Below, piece by piece: positions 26,793 to 35,486 of a stretch of DNA of 64,000 nucleotides; the stretch's first letter is position 1; every line of letters begins with the position of its first letter. This DNA is from Bacteroidota bacterium (GTDB taxonomy: Bacteria > Bacteroidota > Bacteroidia > Cytophagales > Cyclobacteriaceae), in assembly GCA_022571715.1 (NCBI GenBank), contig JACZXH010000003.1, forward strand, positions 1-64,000, in the 5' to 3' direction. The notes under the pieces were generated by a model, which was given only the letters and a program-made list of their open reading frames with translations, was not told the DNA's origin and made no database searches. The translations under genes were made by a program, and so were the position numbers.

Positions 26793-28223
26793 ATGGAAAA
26801 CATACGCTCCATGTTAGATACAAGTCAGGATGAAATTCAAAAAATATTTAAAATACAGCAGCAAAGGCAATATGATATCGGAAGATCTACAGCTGCAGAA
26901 CGAATAGCTAAATTGAAGCGATTTCATCAGGCTATCACCGATAATACTTCACAAATCAGGCAGGCACTGTACGACGACTTCAGAAAACACCCAAGTGAAA
27001 CCGATCTGACTGAGATATATTGCATTACAGGAGAATTAAAACATGCCATAAGGCATCTCAAAAAATGGATGAGGCCTAAAAGAGTGGCTACTCCTATCGC
27101 CCTTTTAGGATCAGGTTCATATATACACTATGAGCCAAAAGGAGTGGTACTTATCATTGCTCCCTGGAATTTCCCGCTAAATCTTACATTAGGACCCCTG
27201 GTATCTGCAATTGCAGCTGGCAACTGTGCGATGGTAAAACCTTCGGAACTTACTCTACACACCTCACACATCATGAAAAAAATGATCGAATCACTGTTCA
27301 GCCCTGATGAAATTGCCATTGTGGAAGGGGGCGTGGATACATCGCAGACCCTGCTAACATTGCCATTCAATCATATCTTTTTTACAGGTTCACCTGCTAT
27401 TGGCAAAATAGTGATGAAGGCTGCATCAAAGCACCTTGCGTCCGTAACGCTCGAACTTGGTGGTAAATCACCTACGATCGTAGATGAAACTGCATCGGTT
27501 TCAACAGCAGCACGCCGTATTGCCTGGGGAAAATTTGTCAATAACGGGCAAACATGTATTGCTCCGGATTATCTGTTTGTACATAATAAAATTAAAGATG
27601 CATTTACTGAACAGTTACAGAAAACCCTTGAAGAATTGTACAGTACAGAACCGGAAAAATCAGAATCCTATTGCAGGATGGTAAACAACCGCCATTTTAG
27701 CCGCGTTAAATCATATGTGGATGAAGCCGTATCAAATGGCGCAAAAATAATCTCAGGGGGTATTTTTGAAAATAATCAAAACTATATAGCCCCAACACTC
27801 CTCACCGATGTCAAACCTGATTCAGCACTCATGCAGGAAGAAATATTCGGGCCCGTATTGCCCATAAATACCTACGAAGATCTGGATGAACCACTTAAGG
27901 TTATCCGGTCACGAGAAATACCACTTGCCTTATACATATATAGTAACAGCCGCAAAAATATTAAAAAGATTATACGGGATACACGTGCCGGTGGTACGGT
28001 TATAAATCATTCTGTGGTACACTTTTATCAAAACAATCTCCCTTTCGGCGGGTCAAATAATAGCGGAATTGGTAAGAGTCACGGTTTTTTTGGTTTTCAG
28101 GCATTTTCAAATGCCCGCGGAATCATGAAGCAAGAACTCCCTTTCAGTGGTATTGACTTAATGATGCCGCCCTATACCGAACTGAAAAAGAAACTTATTA
28201 ATTTCTCGATAAAATGGTTTTGA
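26793..28223 (+). CDS. Aldehyde dehydrogenase, class 3-like
   Basis: This NAD(P)-dependent enzyme of 476 residues oxidises aldehydes to acids. Motifs include GVVLIIAPWNFPLNLTLGPL, FFTGSPAIGKIVMKAA, the catalytic Glu in TLELGGKSPTIVD, and the catalytic Cys in FVNNGQTCIAPDYLFV. The end (LPFGGSNNSGIGKSHGFFGF) and overall length fit the short class 3/fatty-aldehyde group, which often handles medium- or long-chain aldehydes. It stands alone on the plus strand, divergent from the sulfatase with 75 bases between. No strong promoter match was found. Confidence 0.94.
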   Translation: MENIRSMLDTSQDEIQKIFKIQQQRQYDIGRSTAAERIAKLKRFHQAITDNTSQIRQALYDDFRKHPSETDLTEIYCITGELKHAIRHLKKWMRPKRVATPIALLGSGSYIHYEPKGVVLIIAPWNFPLNLTLGPLVSAIAAGNCAMVKPSELTLHTSHIMKKMIESLFSPDEIAIVEGGVDTSQTLLTLPFNHIFFTGSPAIGKIVMKAASKHLASVTLELGGKSPTIVDETASVSTAARRIAWGKFVNNGQTCIAPDYLFVHNKIKDAFTEQLQKTLEELYSTEPEKSESYCRMVNNRHFSRVKSYVDEAVSNGAKIISGGIFENNQNYIAPTLLTDVKPDSALMQEEIFGPVLPINTYEDLDEPLKVIRSREIPLALYIYSNSRKNIKKIIRDTRAGGTVINHSVVHFYQNNLPFGGSNNSGIGKSHGFFGFQAFSNARGIMKQELPFSGIDLMMPPYTELKKKLINFSIKWF

Positions 28224-28442
28224 GAATATAGACTAAGACAATGTATGCATTTATAGATTCTTTGCACCTTTATTTCATTTTAATTCTGTAAGCGGTCACT
28301 TCTGTCCTTCTTTACAAAGGAGTATATACACCGAACATAAATAATTGCAAGTAACTATGATCTTTTTACCCTATTATATGATCATTTAAATTCATGATTT
28401 TAGCTATTGTTAGCGATCTTAGTACTTGTTTATAATGCCAGT

Positions 28443-30071
28443 ATGAAAATATTGATCAGACTTATCATATTCTCTTCTGTTTTGACATCCTTCAGTTTGT
28501 TTGCACAGGTAAATTTTGAATCATCCAACATTCCGATCGTGGTAATTGATACGCAGGGAAAAACCATTGTTGATGAGCCAAAGATCACAGCCACCATGGG
28601 AATCATTGACAATGGGCCGGGTCTCCGGAATTCCATTAGCGACAGTTTTAATGATTATGACGGATTCATCGGTATTGAATATCGCGGCTCATCCTCACAA
28701 TTTCTGTTTCCTAAAAAGTCATTCGGTATCGAAACGAGGGATGAATTTGGAGAGAATTTGAATGTTTCAGTACTTGGGATGCCTGAAGAAAACGACTGGG
28801 TGCTTTATGGACCCTACAGCGATAAGTCAATGATACGTAATCTACTGACTTTCGAACTGGGTAGAAGCCTCGGAAGATATGCATCCAGAACAAGGCTCGT
28901 GGAGCTTGTGTTAAATGATGAATACTGGGGTGTGTATGTGTATATGGAAAAGGTTAAGCGTGATAAAAACCGCGTCGATATAAGTAAACTGACTGAAGAT
29001 GAGGTAAGTGGTGATGATCTGACCGGCGGTTACATTATCAAAATTGATAAATTCGACGGAAGCAATAGCGGTGGAGGATGGGCTTCGCCTTACCCTCCAG
29101 TAGGCAGGCAAAGAAATGAACAGGTGATCTTTTTTCAGTTTGACTATCCGAAAACCCGGAATATTGTGGATGCGCAACGGGAATATATTAAAAAATATGT
29201 GACGGATTTCGAAAATGCCTTATATGGTCCGGATTTCAGAGACCCTGAACTAGGATATAAACAATATATTAATTTAGATTCATTTGTAGATTTCCTCATT
29301 ATGATGGAAGTCACGCGAAATGTGGACGCCTACCGTCTAAGTTCTTTTTTTTATAAAGATAAAAACAGCAATGGTGGTAAAATTACATTGGGGCCCATAT
29401 GGGATTTTAACCTGGCATTTGGCAATGCCAACTACTGCAATGGGTGGCTCACCAACGGATGGGCATGGGATTTTAACTCAATTTGTCCAGGCGATTTCTG
29501 GCTCAACCCATTTTGGTGGGACCGGCTGATGGAAGATGAGGCCTTCACTTCCCGGCTCATTAGCCGGTGGACAGGACTTCGTTCAGGTCCTTTTAAAACA
29601 GAAACGATTATCAATTACATTGATTCGGTTGCGAGCGTGCTTGATGAAGCGCAACAACGTAATTACGAGCGGTGGAATATATTGGGTCAACCTATCTGGC
29701 CAAATTACTTTATAGGTATCACCTATATTTCTGAAATCGAACATTTGAAAAACTGGGTTATCAATAGAATGGAATGGCTTGACACCAACTTACTTCTAAC
29801 AACCAGCATTTCGAAAACCGGATACGAGGTAGTCCGGCCGGTCATAAAACCAAATCCTTTTTCAGACCATATCTCGTTTGAATTATCTGAAAATTTTAGT
29901 ATTCATTTTTTTAATGCACATGGCCAGGAAATCTTCCGAACCAATCAAGTCAATGGTAATTTTGTTTGGAAGGGCCAGAATGCTAACGGCACCCCCCTTC
30001 CTGCGGGATTGTATTTTTACAACCTGTTTACAAAAAATAACCAAATAAATGGTCGTATCATAAAACGCTAA
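28443..30071 (+). CDS. CotH-family secreted protein with T9SS sorting domain
   Basis: CotH proteins are atypical kinase-fold proteins; Bacillus CotH phosphorylates spore-coat proteins. The CotH domain is visible as EYRGSSSQFLFPKKSFGIE, NDWVLYGPYSDKSMIRNLLTF, LVLNDEYWGVYVYMEKVKR, GGYIIKIDK and GPIWDFNLAFGNANY. The signal peptide is MKILIRLIIFSSVLTSFSLFAQ from the ATG at 28443, preferred to a longer frame at 28407 that has no leader ahead of it. The C-terminus has a T9SS-type sorting domain (IKPNPFSDHISFEL...AHGQEIFR...PAGLYFYNL). The product should be secreted by type IX. Its substrate is unknown. Confidence 0.9.
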   Translation: MKILIRLIIFSSVLTSFSLFAQVNFESSNIPIVVIDTQGKTIVDEPKITATMGIIDNGPGLRNSISDSFNDYDGFIGIEYRGSSSQFLFPKKSFGIETRDEFGENLNVSVLGMPEENDWVLYGPYSDKSMIRNLLTFELGRSLGRYASRTRLVELVLNDEYWGVYVYMEKVKRDKNRVDISKLTEDEVSGDDLTGGYIIKIDKFDGSNSGGGWASPYPPVGRQRNEQVIFFQFDYPKTRNIVDAQREYIKKYVTDFENALYGPDFRDPELGYKQYINLDSFVDFLIMMEVTRNVDAYRLSSFFYKDKNSNGGKITLGPIWDFNLAFGNANYCNGWLTNGWAWDFNSICPGDFWLNPFWWDRLMEDEAFTSRLISRWTGLRSGPFKTETIINYIDSVASVLDEAQQRNYERWNILGQPIWPNYFIGITYISEIEHLKNWVINRMEWLDTNLLLTTSISKTGYEVVRPVIKPNPFSDHISFELSENFSIHFFNAHGQEIFRTNQVNGNFVWKGQNANGTPLPAGLYFYNLFTKNNQINGRIIKR

Positions 30072-30149
30072 CGCAACACATTTCCGTATTATTTTTCCTG
30101 CATTAGGACAATTATTCCCATTTTGGTACTTATCTGAATGTGTAATGTT

Positions 30150-30316
30150 CGTAAACAAGCTGAAAACACCTATTTCGGCTTTTGGCCCGGCTTTGGCTTT
30201 ATATACTGTAGAAGTTATTTAAGAAATCCAACCCGATTAATTGTTTGTGGGGTTGTGGGTTGGATAGCCAGAGCGTGGGTAATTAAAAAATCCTTTTTTG
30301 CGCTCTGGTTTTTTTA
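30150..30316 (+). ncRNA. Candidate structured small RNA ending in an intrinsic terminator
   Basis: A 400-base gap holds three successive hairpins on the plus strand. The first pairs 30158-30165 with 30173-30180 (one wobble). The second pairs 30226-30234 with 30257-30265 (nine perfect base pairs). The third pairs 30268-30275 with 30301-30308 (eight perfect base pairs) and is followed by seven Ts. A TTTG at 30122 and TAATGTTC at 30142 could form a weak promoter. The 63-codon frame across it looks accidental. The element could instead be the long 3' UTR of the CotH gene. It does not match an RNA class I can name. Confidence 0.4.
30268..30315 (+). terminator. Intrinsic terminator
   Basis: CCAGAGCG (30268-30275) pairs with CGCTCTGG (30301-30308). 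The 25-base loop can itself form an A6/T6 stem. Seven Ts follow at 30309-30315. It ends either the CotH transcript or a separate small RNA. Confidence 0.75.
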
Positions 30317-30472
30317 TAAGCGAATTTAGCTAAACTCAGGAACGCTGAAGCTGAAAATTTTGACAACCGATCATTCCGGTAAATAGAATTGCGAAATGAC
30401 AGAAGTCACCCGTTTTTGCTTTAATTCTGTTTTAACAAATGTATCCTTAAAGATTCCAACCGGCATCTTAAG

Positions 30473-30868
30473 TCATTTGAATGCGGAATGAATTTTAACG
30501 CTAATATCAGAAAGTTCTTCCTGAGTAGGAGATAGTTTTGGCCTGGTAAAATTTAAGTCATCCATGGTACTTATGGGCACTAAATGGATGTGAGCATGCG
30601 GTACCTCAAGGCCAATTACAGCCACCCCGATCCTGTTACATTCAACAACTGATTTAATAGCCCTGGCTACTCGTTTACAAAATATATGTAATCCGGCAAG
30701 CAGGTTATCATCAAGGTCAAATATATAATCAATCTCATTTTTGGGCACAACCAGGGTATGCCCCAATACGAGCGGATTAATATCCAGAAAGGCTAAATAG
30801 TCTTCGTCTTCAGCCACAATATGGCCGGGAATCTCCCTGTTTATGATTTTTGTAAATATGGATGCCAT
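30473..30868 (-). CDS. HIT-family nucleotide hydrolase
   Basis: A 131-residue histidine-triad protein. It shows the family pattern FTKIINREIPGHIVAEDEDYLAFLDI at the N-terminus, VLGHTLVVPK, and the catalytic triad in PHAHIHLVP (H-x-H-x-H). HIT proteins hydrolyse AMP-linked or dinucleotide substrates. The start codon overlaps the greA stop by one base (TGATG), so it is co-translated with greA. This greA-HIT pairing is one I recall from other Bacteroidota genomes. The physiological substrate is not evident. Confidence 0.95.
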   Translation of the reverse strand: MASIFTKIINREIPGHIVAEDEDYLAFLDINPLVLGHTLVVPKNEIDYIFDLDDNLLAGLHIFCKRVARAIKSVVECNRIGVAVIGLEVPHAHIHLVPISTMDDLNFTRPKLSPTQEELSDISVKIHSAFK

Positions 30869-31341
30869 CAGATTTCAATATTAATAATTTTAAATTCGAT
30901 TTTACCTCCTGGTGTTGATATTTGGGCTTTATCTCCCTTCTTTTTACCAAGTAACCCGCTTCCAATAGGTGATTGTACCGAAATTTTCCCGGCTTTCAGA
31001 TCAGCTTCTTCTTCTGCAACAAGTGTATAAGTTATCGTAGCGCTGTTTTGCATATTTTTAATGGTAACTTTTGATAATATCGATACTTTCGAGGTATCGA
31101 TGGATGTTTCATCGATTACACGTGCGTTTCCTACAATATGATTAAGTTTGGCGATTCTGGCTTCCAGGTGACCCTGTGCATCTTTTGCCGCATCATATTC
31201 TGCATTTTCACTTAGATCACCTTTATCACGAGCATCGGCGATTTGTCTTGCAATCTCTGCTCTACCTTTGGACTGAAGCTCACGAAGCTCGTTTTTGATC
31301 CTGTCCAATCCTTCCTTTGTGTAGTACGACACCTTAGCCAT
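30868..31341 (-). CDS. greA: Transcription elongation factor GreA
   Basis: GreA rescues backtracked RNA polymerase by stimulating transcript cleavage. The protein begins MAKVSYYTKEGLDRIKNELR and has the coiled-coil finger (DARDKGDLSENAEYDAAKDAQG), with the acidic tip DLSENAEYD, then the C-terminal FKBP-like domain ending SPIGSGLLGKKKGD. The ATG at 31341 gives the normal length of about 157 residues. An earlier in-frame ATG at 31380 falls inside a leader hairpin and would add an unusual hydrophobic extension. A strong promoter and a terminator-like leader hairpin lie upstream, suggesting attenuation. Confidence 0.97.
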   Translation of the reverse strand: MAKVSYYTKEGLDRIKNELRELQSKGRAEIARQIADARDKGDLSENAEYDAAKDAQGHLEARIAKLNHIVGNARVIDETSIDTSKVSILSKVTIKNMQNSATITYTLVAEEEADLKAGKISVQSPIGSGLLGKKKGDKAQISTPGGKIEFKIINIEI

Positions 31342-31361
31342 AATCAACAGTGCTATGCTTA

Positions 31362-31395
31362 GAAATAAAAAACGGTTCATGAGATATGAAACCGT
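31362..31395 (-). terminator. Terminator-like hairpin in the greA leader
   Basis: On the reverse strand ACGGTTTCAT (31395-31386) pairs with ATGAACCGT (31380-31372), nine base pairs with one bulged T and a five-base loop. TTTTTTATTT follows. The hairpin lies between the greA promoter (31431-31460) and the ATG at 31341, so transcripts could end before the gene. Escherichia coli greA has a comparable leader terminator that yields the GraL RNAs. Confidence 0.65.
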
Positions 31396-31430
31396 CAGAT
31401 TTTAAACCGCATTATATTATTAGCGGATTG

Positions 31431-31460
31431 CAAAAGTAAAGTGAATTTTCTGATGTTCAA
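31431..31460 (-). promoter_or_regulatory. Promoter for greA-HIT (TTTTG-N19-TACTTTTG)
   Basis: On the reverse strand TTTTG ends at 31458, followed by a 19-base spacer and TACTTTTG at 31438-31431. Both elements and the spacing fit the Bacteroidota consensus. It is the best promoter match in the window, and predicts a leader of roughly 80 bases. Confidence 0.72.
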
Positions 31461-31465
31461 AATAC

Positions 31466-32290
31466 TTAACCCACCAATTCCGGTATAAGGGATAAAACTT
31501 TTTCCTGGATTTCTCTATCAAATTTAGTCAGGTAAAGCGATTTGGCTTGCGATAATTGCTCGATCGTCAGTCCCTCTGCGCCTCGAAAATCCGCTTTATA
31601 AAGGTTGGCATTTTTAAACTCGGCGCCGGTCAAATGACAGTTTCTCATGTCTGCCTCCATTAAATAAGCATTTTCAAAGTTTGCTTTTATTAAAAATGTG
31701 TTCTTGAAATATGCCTTGATCAGATATGAATCCTTGAAGTTGGCACCACTGGCAAAAGCTCCTTCAAAAGTAGCATTATTCAGGTTTGAATTTTCGAAAT
31801 TAGTCTGGTTCAACCTTGTGTCGCTCAAATCTGCTCCCGTCAATACAGCACTTGAAATATTCGCTAAATTCATATTGGATCCTTTCAAGCATATTTCGGA
31901 TAAATTCGTTTTCGATAGATAACAATTAACAAGGTTGATCTCGTATATCTTGCTCCTGTTAAGCCTTTTAATGTTTCCAACGGTACGGAAGGCTGCCTCC
32001 TCTGACTCCCACATCCGGAAATCGTCAATTTCATCTTTGTATGATCTTATCAGTTGCCTTGTGCGTCCTCTATCATTCAGCCAGTAGATTAGAATACCAA
32101 TGATAGCTATGTCGAAAATCATTCCGTGGGCCTCCTGAAGTATACCACTTAAAAAATTGTGATCAGCCGATATATAAAATGGCAAACTTACAGTTACCAC
32201 CAGCCCTAATACAACCCCGAGTACAATGGTGTTTGTAAGAATAGGTTTTTCTAAAATATTTTCAATCCGTTTTCCGAAATTCAGTTTCAA
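31466..32290 (-). CDS. Pentapeptide-repeat membrane protein
   Basis: A 274-residue protein with two predicted membrane helices near residues 18-35 and 50-70. A linker follows, then about 20 pentapeptide repeats (A(D/N)LxX type: SKTNLSEICLKGSNMNLANI, ANFENAYLMEADMRNCHLTG). Such repeats form a right-handed quadrilateral helix used for protein binding. The start is TTG because no in-frame ATG follows the nearest upstream stop. No enzymatic domain is visible. It lies between greA and a dehydrogenase gene on the same strand, without clear functional linkage. Confidence 0.85.
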   Translation of the reverse strand: MKLNFGKRIENILEKPILTNTIVLGVVLGLVVTVSLPFYISADHNFLSGILQEAHGMIFDIAIIGILIYWLNDRGRTRQLIRSYKDEIDDFRMWESEEAAFRTVGNIKRLNRSKIYEINLVNCYLSKTNLSEICLKGSNMNLANISSAVLTGADLSDTRLNQTNFENSNLNNATFEGAFASGANFKDSYLIKAYFKNTFLIKANFENAYLMEADMRNCHLTGAEFKNANLYKADFRGAEGLTIEQLSQAKSLYLTKFDREIQEKVLSLIPELVG

Positions 32291-32340
32291 ATCATCAAAT
32301 ATTCAACATGAAACAAATAAACAAGGTTAAGTTAATAAAT

Positions 32341-33273
32341 TCAACTTAAGTTCGCTATAATTTTCTTGCTCAAAACTTTACTGATCTTCTCGTAAGACTC
32401 GTAAGACCATCCGCCAACATGAGGAGTTAACAGTGTTTTATCAGAACCAATAAGATATTCAAAACAACGATTTTGTTCAATATTTAGCATTTCAAGCTTT
32501 TCACATTCGAGCACATCAAGTGCAGCACCCATTAATTTACCACTCTTCAATCCATAAACAACCGATTTCATTGGAACAACCTCGCCACGCGATGTATTTA
32601 GTAAAAAGAAACATTTTTTAAACCTGTCGATATACGGCTCATCCACCATCCAACGGGTTTCATCCGTCAGGGGTACATGTAAACTCAGTATATCAGCCTG
32701 ATCAAATACTTCATCCATACTTACCGCCCTGCATTTAACATTCCCAAATCCTGTTTTGTATTTATCGAAAGCAATCACCCGGCATCCGAACCCCTGCAGT
32801 CGTGTTGCAAACGCACTTCCCATATTTCCATATCCAACTATTCCGACAATTTTGCCCTGCAGTTCATAACCCCTGTTATTTTCTCTCTCCCAGATCTTAG
32901 CCCGTACCTGTCTGTCAGCCACATGGATTTTGTTCATCAATGCAAGCAACATACCTACGGTATGATCACCCACAGCATCGCGGTTTGCCTCGGGAGAATT
33001 TACAATTATTATGTTTTTTGACCGGATACAATCCACGTCTAATATATCGAGGCCCGATCCGGCTCGTGCAATAATTTTGAGGCATTTTCCTTTTTCAATG
33101 ATTTTGCAGTCAATTCTTGTTTTACCTCGTACAACAAGAATCTCATATGCCTCTACTACCTTTAAGATTTCTTCCCTTGTAATATTGGGCATGTAATCAA
33201 CAATAACTCCTTCATTCTCCAGATTTTTAATAATAACCTCCTGAATGCTATCAATAATCAAACACCGGTACAT
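32341..33273 (-). CDS. D-isomer specific 2-hydroxyacid dehydrogenase
   Basis: A 310-residue NAD-dependent oxidoreductase. The Rossmann motif is GIVGYGNMGSAFATRL, preceded by VNSPEANRDAVGDHTVGMLLAL. Catalytic residues appear in LNTSRGEVV (Arg region) and LTPHVGGWSYES (His). The pattern is closest to 3-phosphoglycerate dehydrogenase, but the protein lacks the C-terminal ACT domain of SerA and the usual serC neighbour. Alternatives are glyoxylate/hydroxypyruvate or lactate-type enzymes. It is 26 bases downstream of mgtE and may share its transcript. Confidence 0.88.
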   Translation of the reverse strand: MYRCLIIDSIQEVIIKNLENEGVIVDYMPNITREEILKVVEAYEILVVRGKTRIDCKIIEKGKCLKIIARAGSGLDILDVDCIRSKNIIIVNSPEANRDAVGDHTVGMLLALMNKIHVADRQVRAKIWERENNRGYELQGKIVGIVGYGNMGSAFATRLQGFGCRVIAFDKYKTGFGNVKCRAVSMDEVFDQADILSLHVPLTDETRWMVDEPYIDRFKKCFFLLNTSRGEVVPMKSVVYGLKSGKLMGAALDVLECEKLEMLNIEQNRCFEYLIGSDKTLLTPHVGGWSYESYEKISKVLSKKIIANLS

Positions 33274-33298
33274 CTGTCTTGAATTATTATTAAATATT

Positions 33299-34663
33299 TT
33301 AGGTATAGAGAAAATGAATAATGGTGAAATAAATGCCGAGACCTACCAGGTCATTGGCTGTTGTGATAAAAGGGCCCGAAGCAAGTGCCGGGTTTATCCC
33401 TGCTTTCTCCAGAATAAGCGGAATTAATGTACCAAGAAAGGATGCGATTACTACTACGGAAAATAACGCCACTGAAACCACCATTGAAAGCTGAAGATCT
33501 CTGTCATTGATAATCATCACAAATACAAACACCAGGATCGCAAGTAATATGCCATTCAATATAGCAACCTGAAATACCTTAATCATTTTATGAAAAAGGT
33601 CTTCATCAAATGCTGAAGGATTAGCCAGGCTTTGCACGACTAATGTAGAAGACTGGATCCCAACATTTCCACCGGTAGCTGTGATAAGCGGTATAAAAAA
33701 TGCGATAGCTGCAATCTGCCGGATATCGGCCTCGAAAATCCCGATAAATCGCGCGCCGAGCAAACCTCCTGCCAGTCCGATGATCAACCAGGGTAGCCTT
33801 GCCCGCGACAACATCCATATACTGTCATCTTCTTCTACATCCTCAGAAATTCCCGACATAAGTTGTCTTTCCTCTTCGGCCTGCTCCGTGATTACATCAA
33901 CAATGTCGTCAATAGTGATTCTTCCAAGCAATTGTCCCTGAACATTAAGTACAGGCACGGCTTCCAGGTCATACTTTGCCATTAAAGCTGCAACCTCTTC
34001 TTCGGGCATGTAGGTAGGTACCGATTTGATACCTTCTTCGTAGATATTGCTTATTTTACGCGTATCGGTTGTAAGAATGATCTCTTTCAGTGAAACCCGT
34101 CCTAATAAAACATCCTGGTCATCGACGACATATACCGAATATATCTTCTGAACATTTTCGGCCTGTCTTCTTATTTCTTCAATGGTTTGAATCACTGTCC
34201 AGTTTATATTTGCCTTTATAAGCTCTTTGGCCATTAATCCACCTGCACAGTCTTCGTCGTAACGTAGCAGGTCCAGAATGTTCTTTACTTTTTCTTCGTT
34301 TTTAATATGTGGAATAACCTCTTCCCTGGCTTTTGCCGGTAGTTCATTTAGTATATCTACTGCATCATCAGAATCCAGATGATCCAGATACCTTGCGATT
34401 TCTTCAGGGCTGAATATTTTCAGAAATTTTATTCGGATTTCGGTATCAAGGTCATTAATAACATCAGCACATAACTCTTCATCAAGCTGATTGAGTATAA
34501 ACTTCGAATTTTCTGCATCAAACTCTTCGAGTAATTCCGACACATCGGTGTGATTGGCGTCCTGGAGGCTTTCTTTTATAAACGCATTATCGTTGCGCTC
34601 CACAGCCTCTTTTAACGTCTGAAGATAGTTCTTGCTTAATTGAAATTGTGTTATTTGTTCCAC
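33299..34663 (-). CDS. mgtE: Magnesium transporter MgtE
   Basis: MgtE is a Mg2+-gated channel of the inner membrane. The 454-residue protein has the N-terminal superhelical domain (residues about 20-130), two CBS domains (near IYSVYVVDDQDVLLGRVSLK and AVPVLNVQGQLLGRITIDDI), a connecting helix and five C-terminal membrane helices. The pore region shows FFIPLITATGGNVGIQSSTLVVQ and GPFITTANDLVGLGIYF. Domain order and length are typical. Its start overlaps the rsmA stop by 13 bases, so the two are translationally coupled. Confidence 0.97.
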   Translation of the reverse strand: MEQITQFQLSKNYLQTLKEAVERNDNAFIKESLQDANHTDVSELLEEFDAENSKFILNQLDEELCADVINDLDTEIRIKFLKIFSPEEIARYLDHLDSDDAVDILNELPAKAREEVIPHIKNEEKVKNILDLLRYDEDCAGGLMAKELIKANINWTVIQTIEEIRRQAENVQKIYSVYVVDDQDVLLGRVSLKEIILTTDTRKISNIYEEGIKSVPTYMPEEEVAALMAKYDLEAVPVLNVQGQLLGRITIDDIVDVITEQAEEERQLMSGISEDVEEDDSIWMLSRARLPWLIIGLAGGLLGARFIGIFEADIRQIAAIAFFIPLITATGGNVGIQSSTLVVQSLANPSAFDEDLFHKMIKVFQVAILNGILLAILVFVFVMIINDRDLQLSMVVSVALFSVVVIASFLGTLIPLILEKAGINPALASGPFITTANDLVGLGIYFTIIHFLYT

Positions 34664-35430
34664 GCCTGTTGTATTTTGCCGGTCAGGTAAACAAAGTCAT
34701 CTACATGCAGTGCTTCTGCCCTTTTGTCAAGTAATGGATCATCGTTTACTACGTTGGGCAAATTTATTGGTTTTAAGGCGTTACGCAATGTTTTTCTCCT
34801 GTTTTGAAACCCTTGTTTTACAATTCTAAAGAAAAGGTTTTCGTCACAGTCCAAATGTTTTATACGATTACGTTTCATTCTAATTACCGCTGACTCCACT
34901 TTAGGAGGAGGATAAAACGAATCAGGCTTTACAGTAAATAAATATTCCATATCAAAATAAGCCTGAAGCAACACACTTAATTTTCCATATATTTTTGAGC
35001 CCGGACCTGTAGTGATGCGTTGTGCTACCTCCTTCTGGATCATACACACTACCTGAAGTACCTTATCACGGTTATCGAGTATTTTAAAAAATATTTGAGA
35101 AGAAATATTATAGGGTAGATTTCCGATTACCGAAAACGACTGATCAAATAATGCATCGATATTCAGTTTCAGAAAGTCCCCTTCAATAATCCGGTCGGAG
35201 AGTTTAGGATAATTTTCTATAAGAAAAGCAACAGCATCCCTGTCCAGTTCCACTACTTTCAGATTTACAGGTTTGTCCAATAGCAAGCTTGTCAATACAC
35301 CTGTACCGGGTCCGATCTCTACAACAGGGGCATTAGGGCTGGTTATCTCCAATGCATTCACAATATCAGCTGCGATTTGTCGGTTGGTAAGAAAATGCTG
35401 TCCCAGGAATTTTTTTGGTCTTACCCTCAT
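34651..35430 (-). CDS. rsmA: 16S rRNA dimethyladenosine transferase RsmA
   Basis: RsmA (KsgA) dimethylates two adjacent adenines near the 3' end of 16S rRNA. The start MRVRPKKFLGQHFL is canonical. SAM motif I is VVEIGPGTGVLTSLLL and the catalytic motif is GNLPYNISSQIFFKIL. The C-terminus holds QGFQNRRKTLRNALKP. The ATG at 35430 is preferred to the longer frame at 35469, giving about 259 residues. It is divergent from pdxA with 56 bases between, and overlaps mgtE. Confidence 0.97.
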   Translation of the reverse strand: MRVRPKKFLGQHFLTNRQIAADIVNALEITSPNAPVVEIGPGTGVLTSLLLDKPVNLKVVELDRDAVAFLIENYPKLSDRIIEGDFLKLNIDALFDQSFSVIGNLPYNISSQIFFKILDNRDKVLQVVCMIQKEVAQRITTGPGSKIYGKLSVLLQAYFDMEYLFTVKPDSFYPPPKVESAVIRMKRNRIKHLDCDENLFFRIVKQGFQNRRKTLRNALKPINLPNVVNDDPLLDKRAEALHVDDFVYLTGKIQQAWNK

Positions 35431-35486
35431 GTCAGCTCTTATGCTTAAAAGAATTAAATTGCACCTCAAATAATAAGGTATTATTT

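Noticed and set aside
30138-30329. 63-codon frame over the candidate RNA
   Set aside because: Its codons coincide with three stable hairpins and a terminator, so RNA structure explains the sequence better than a protein.
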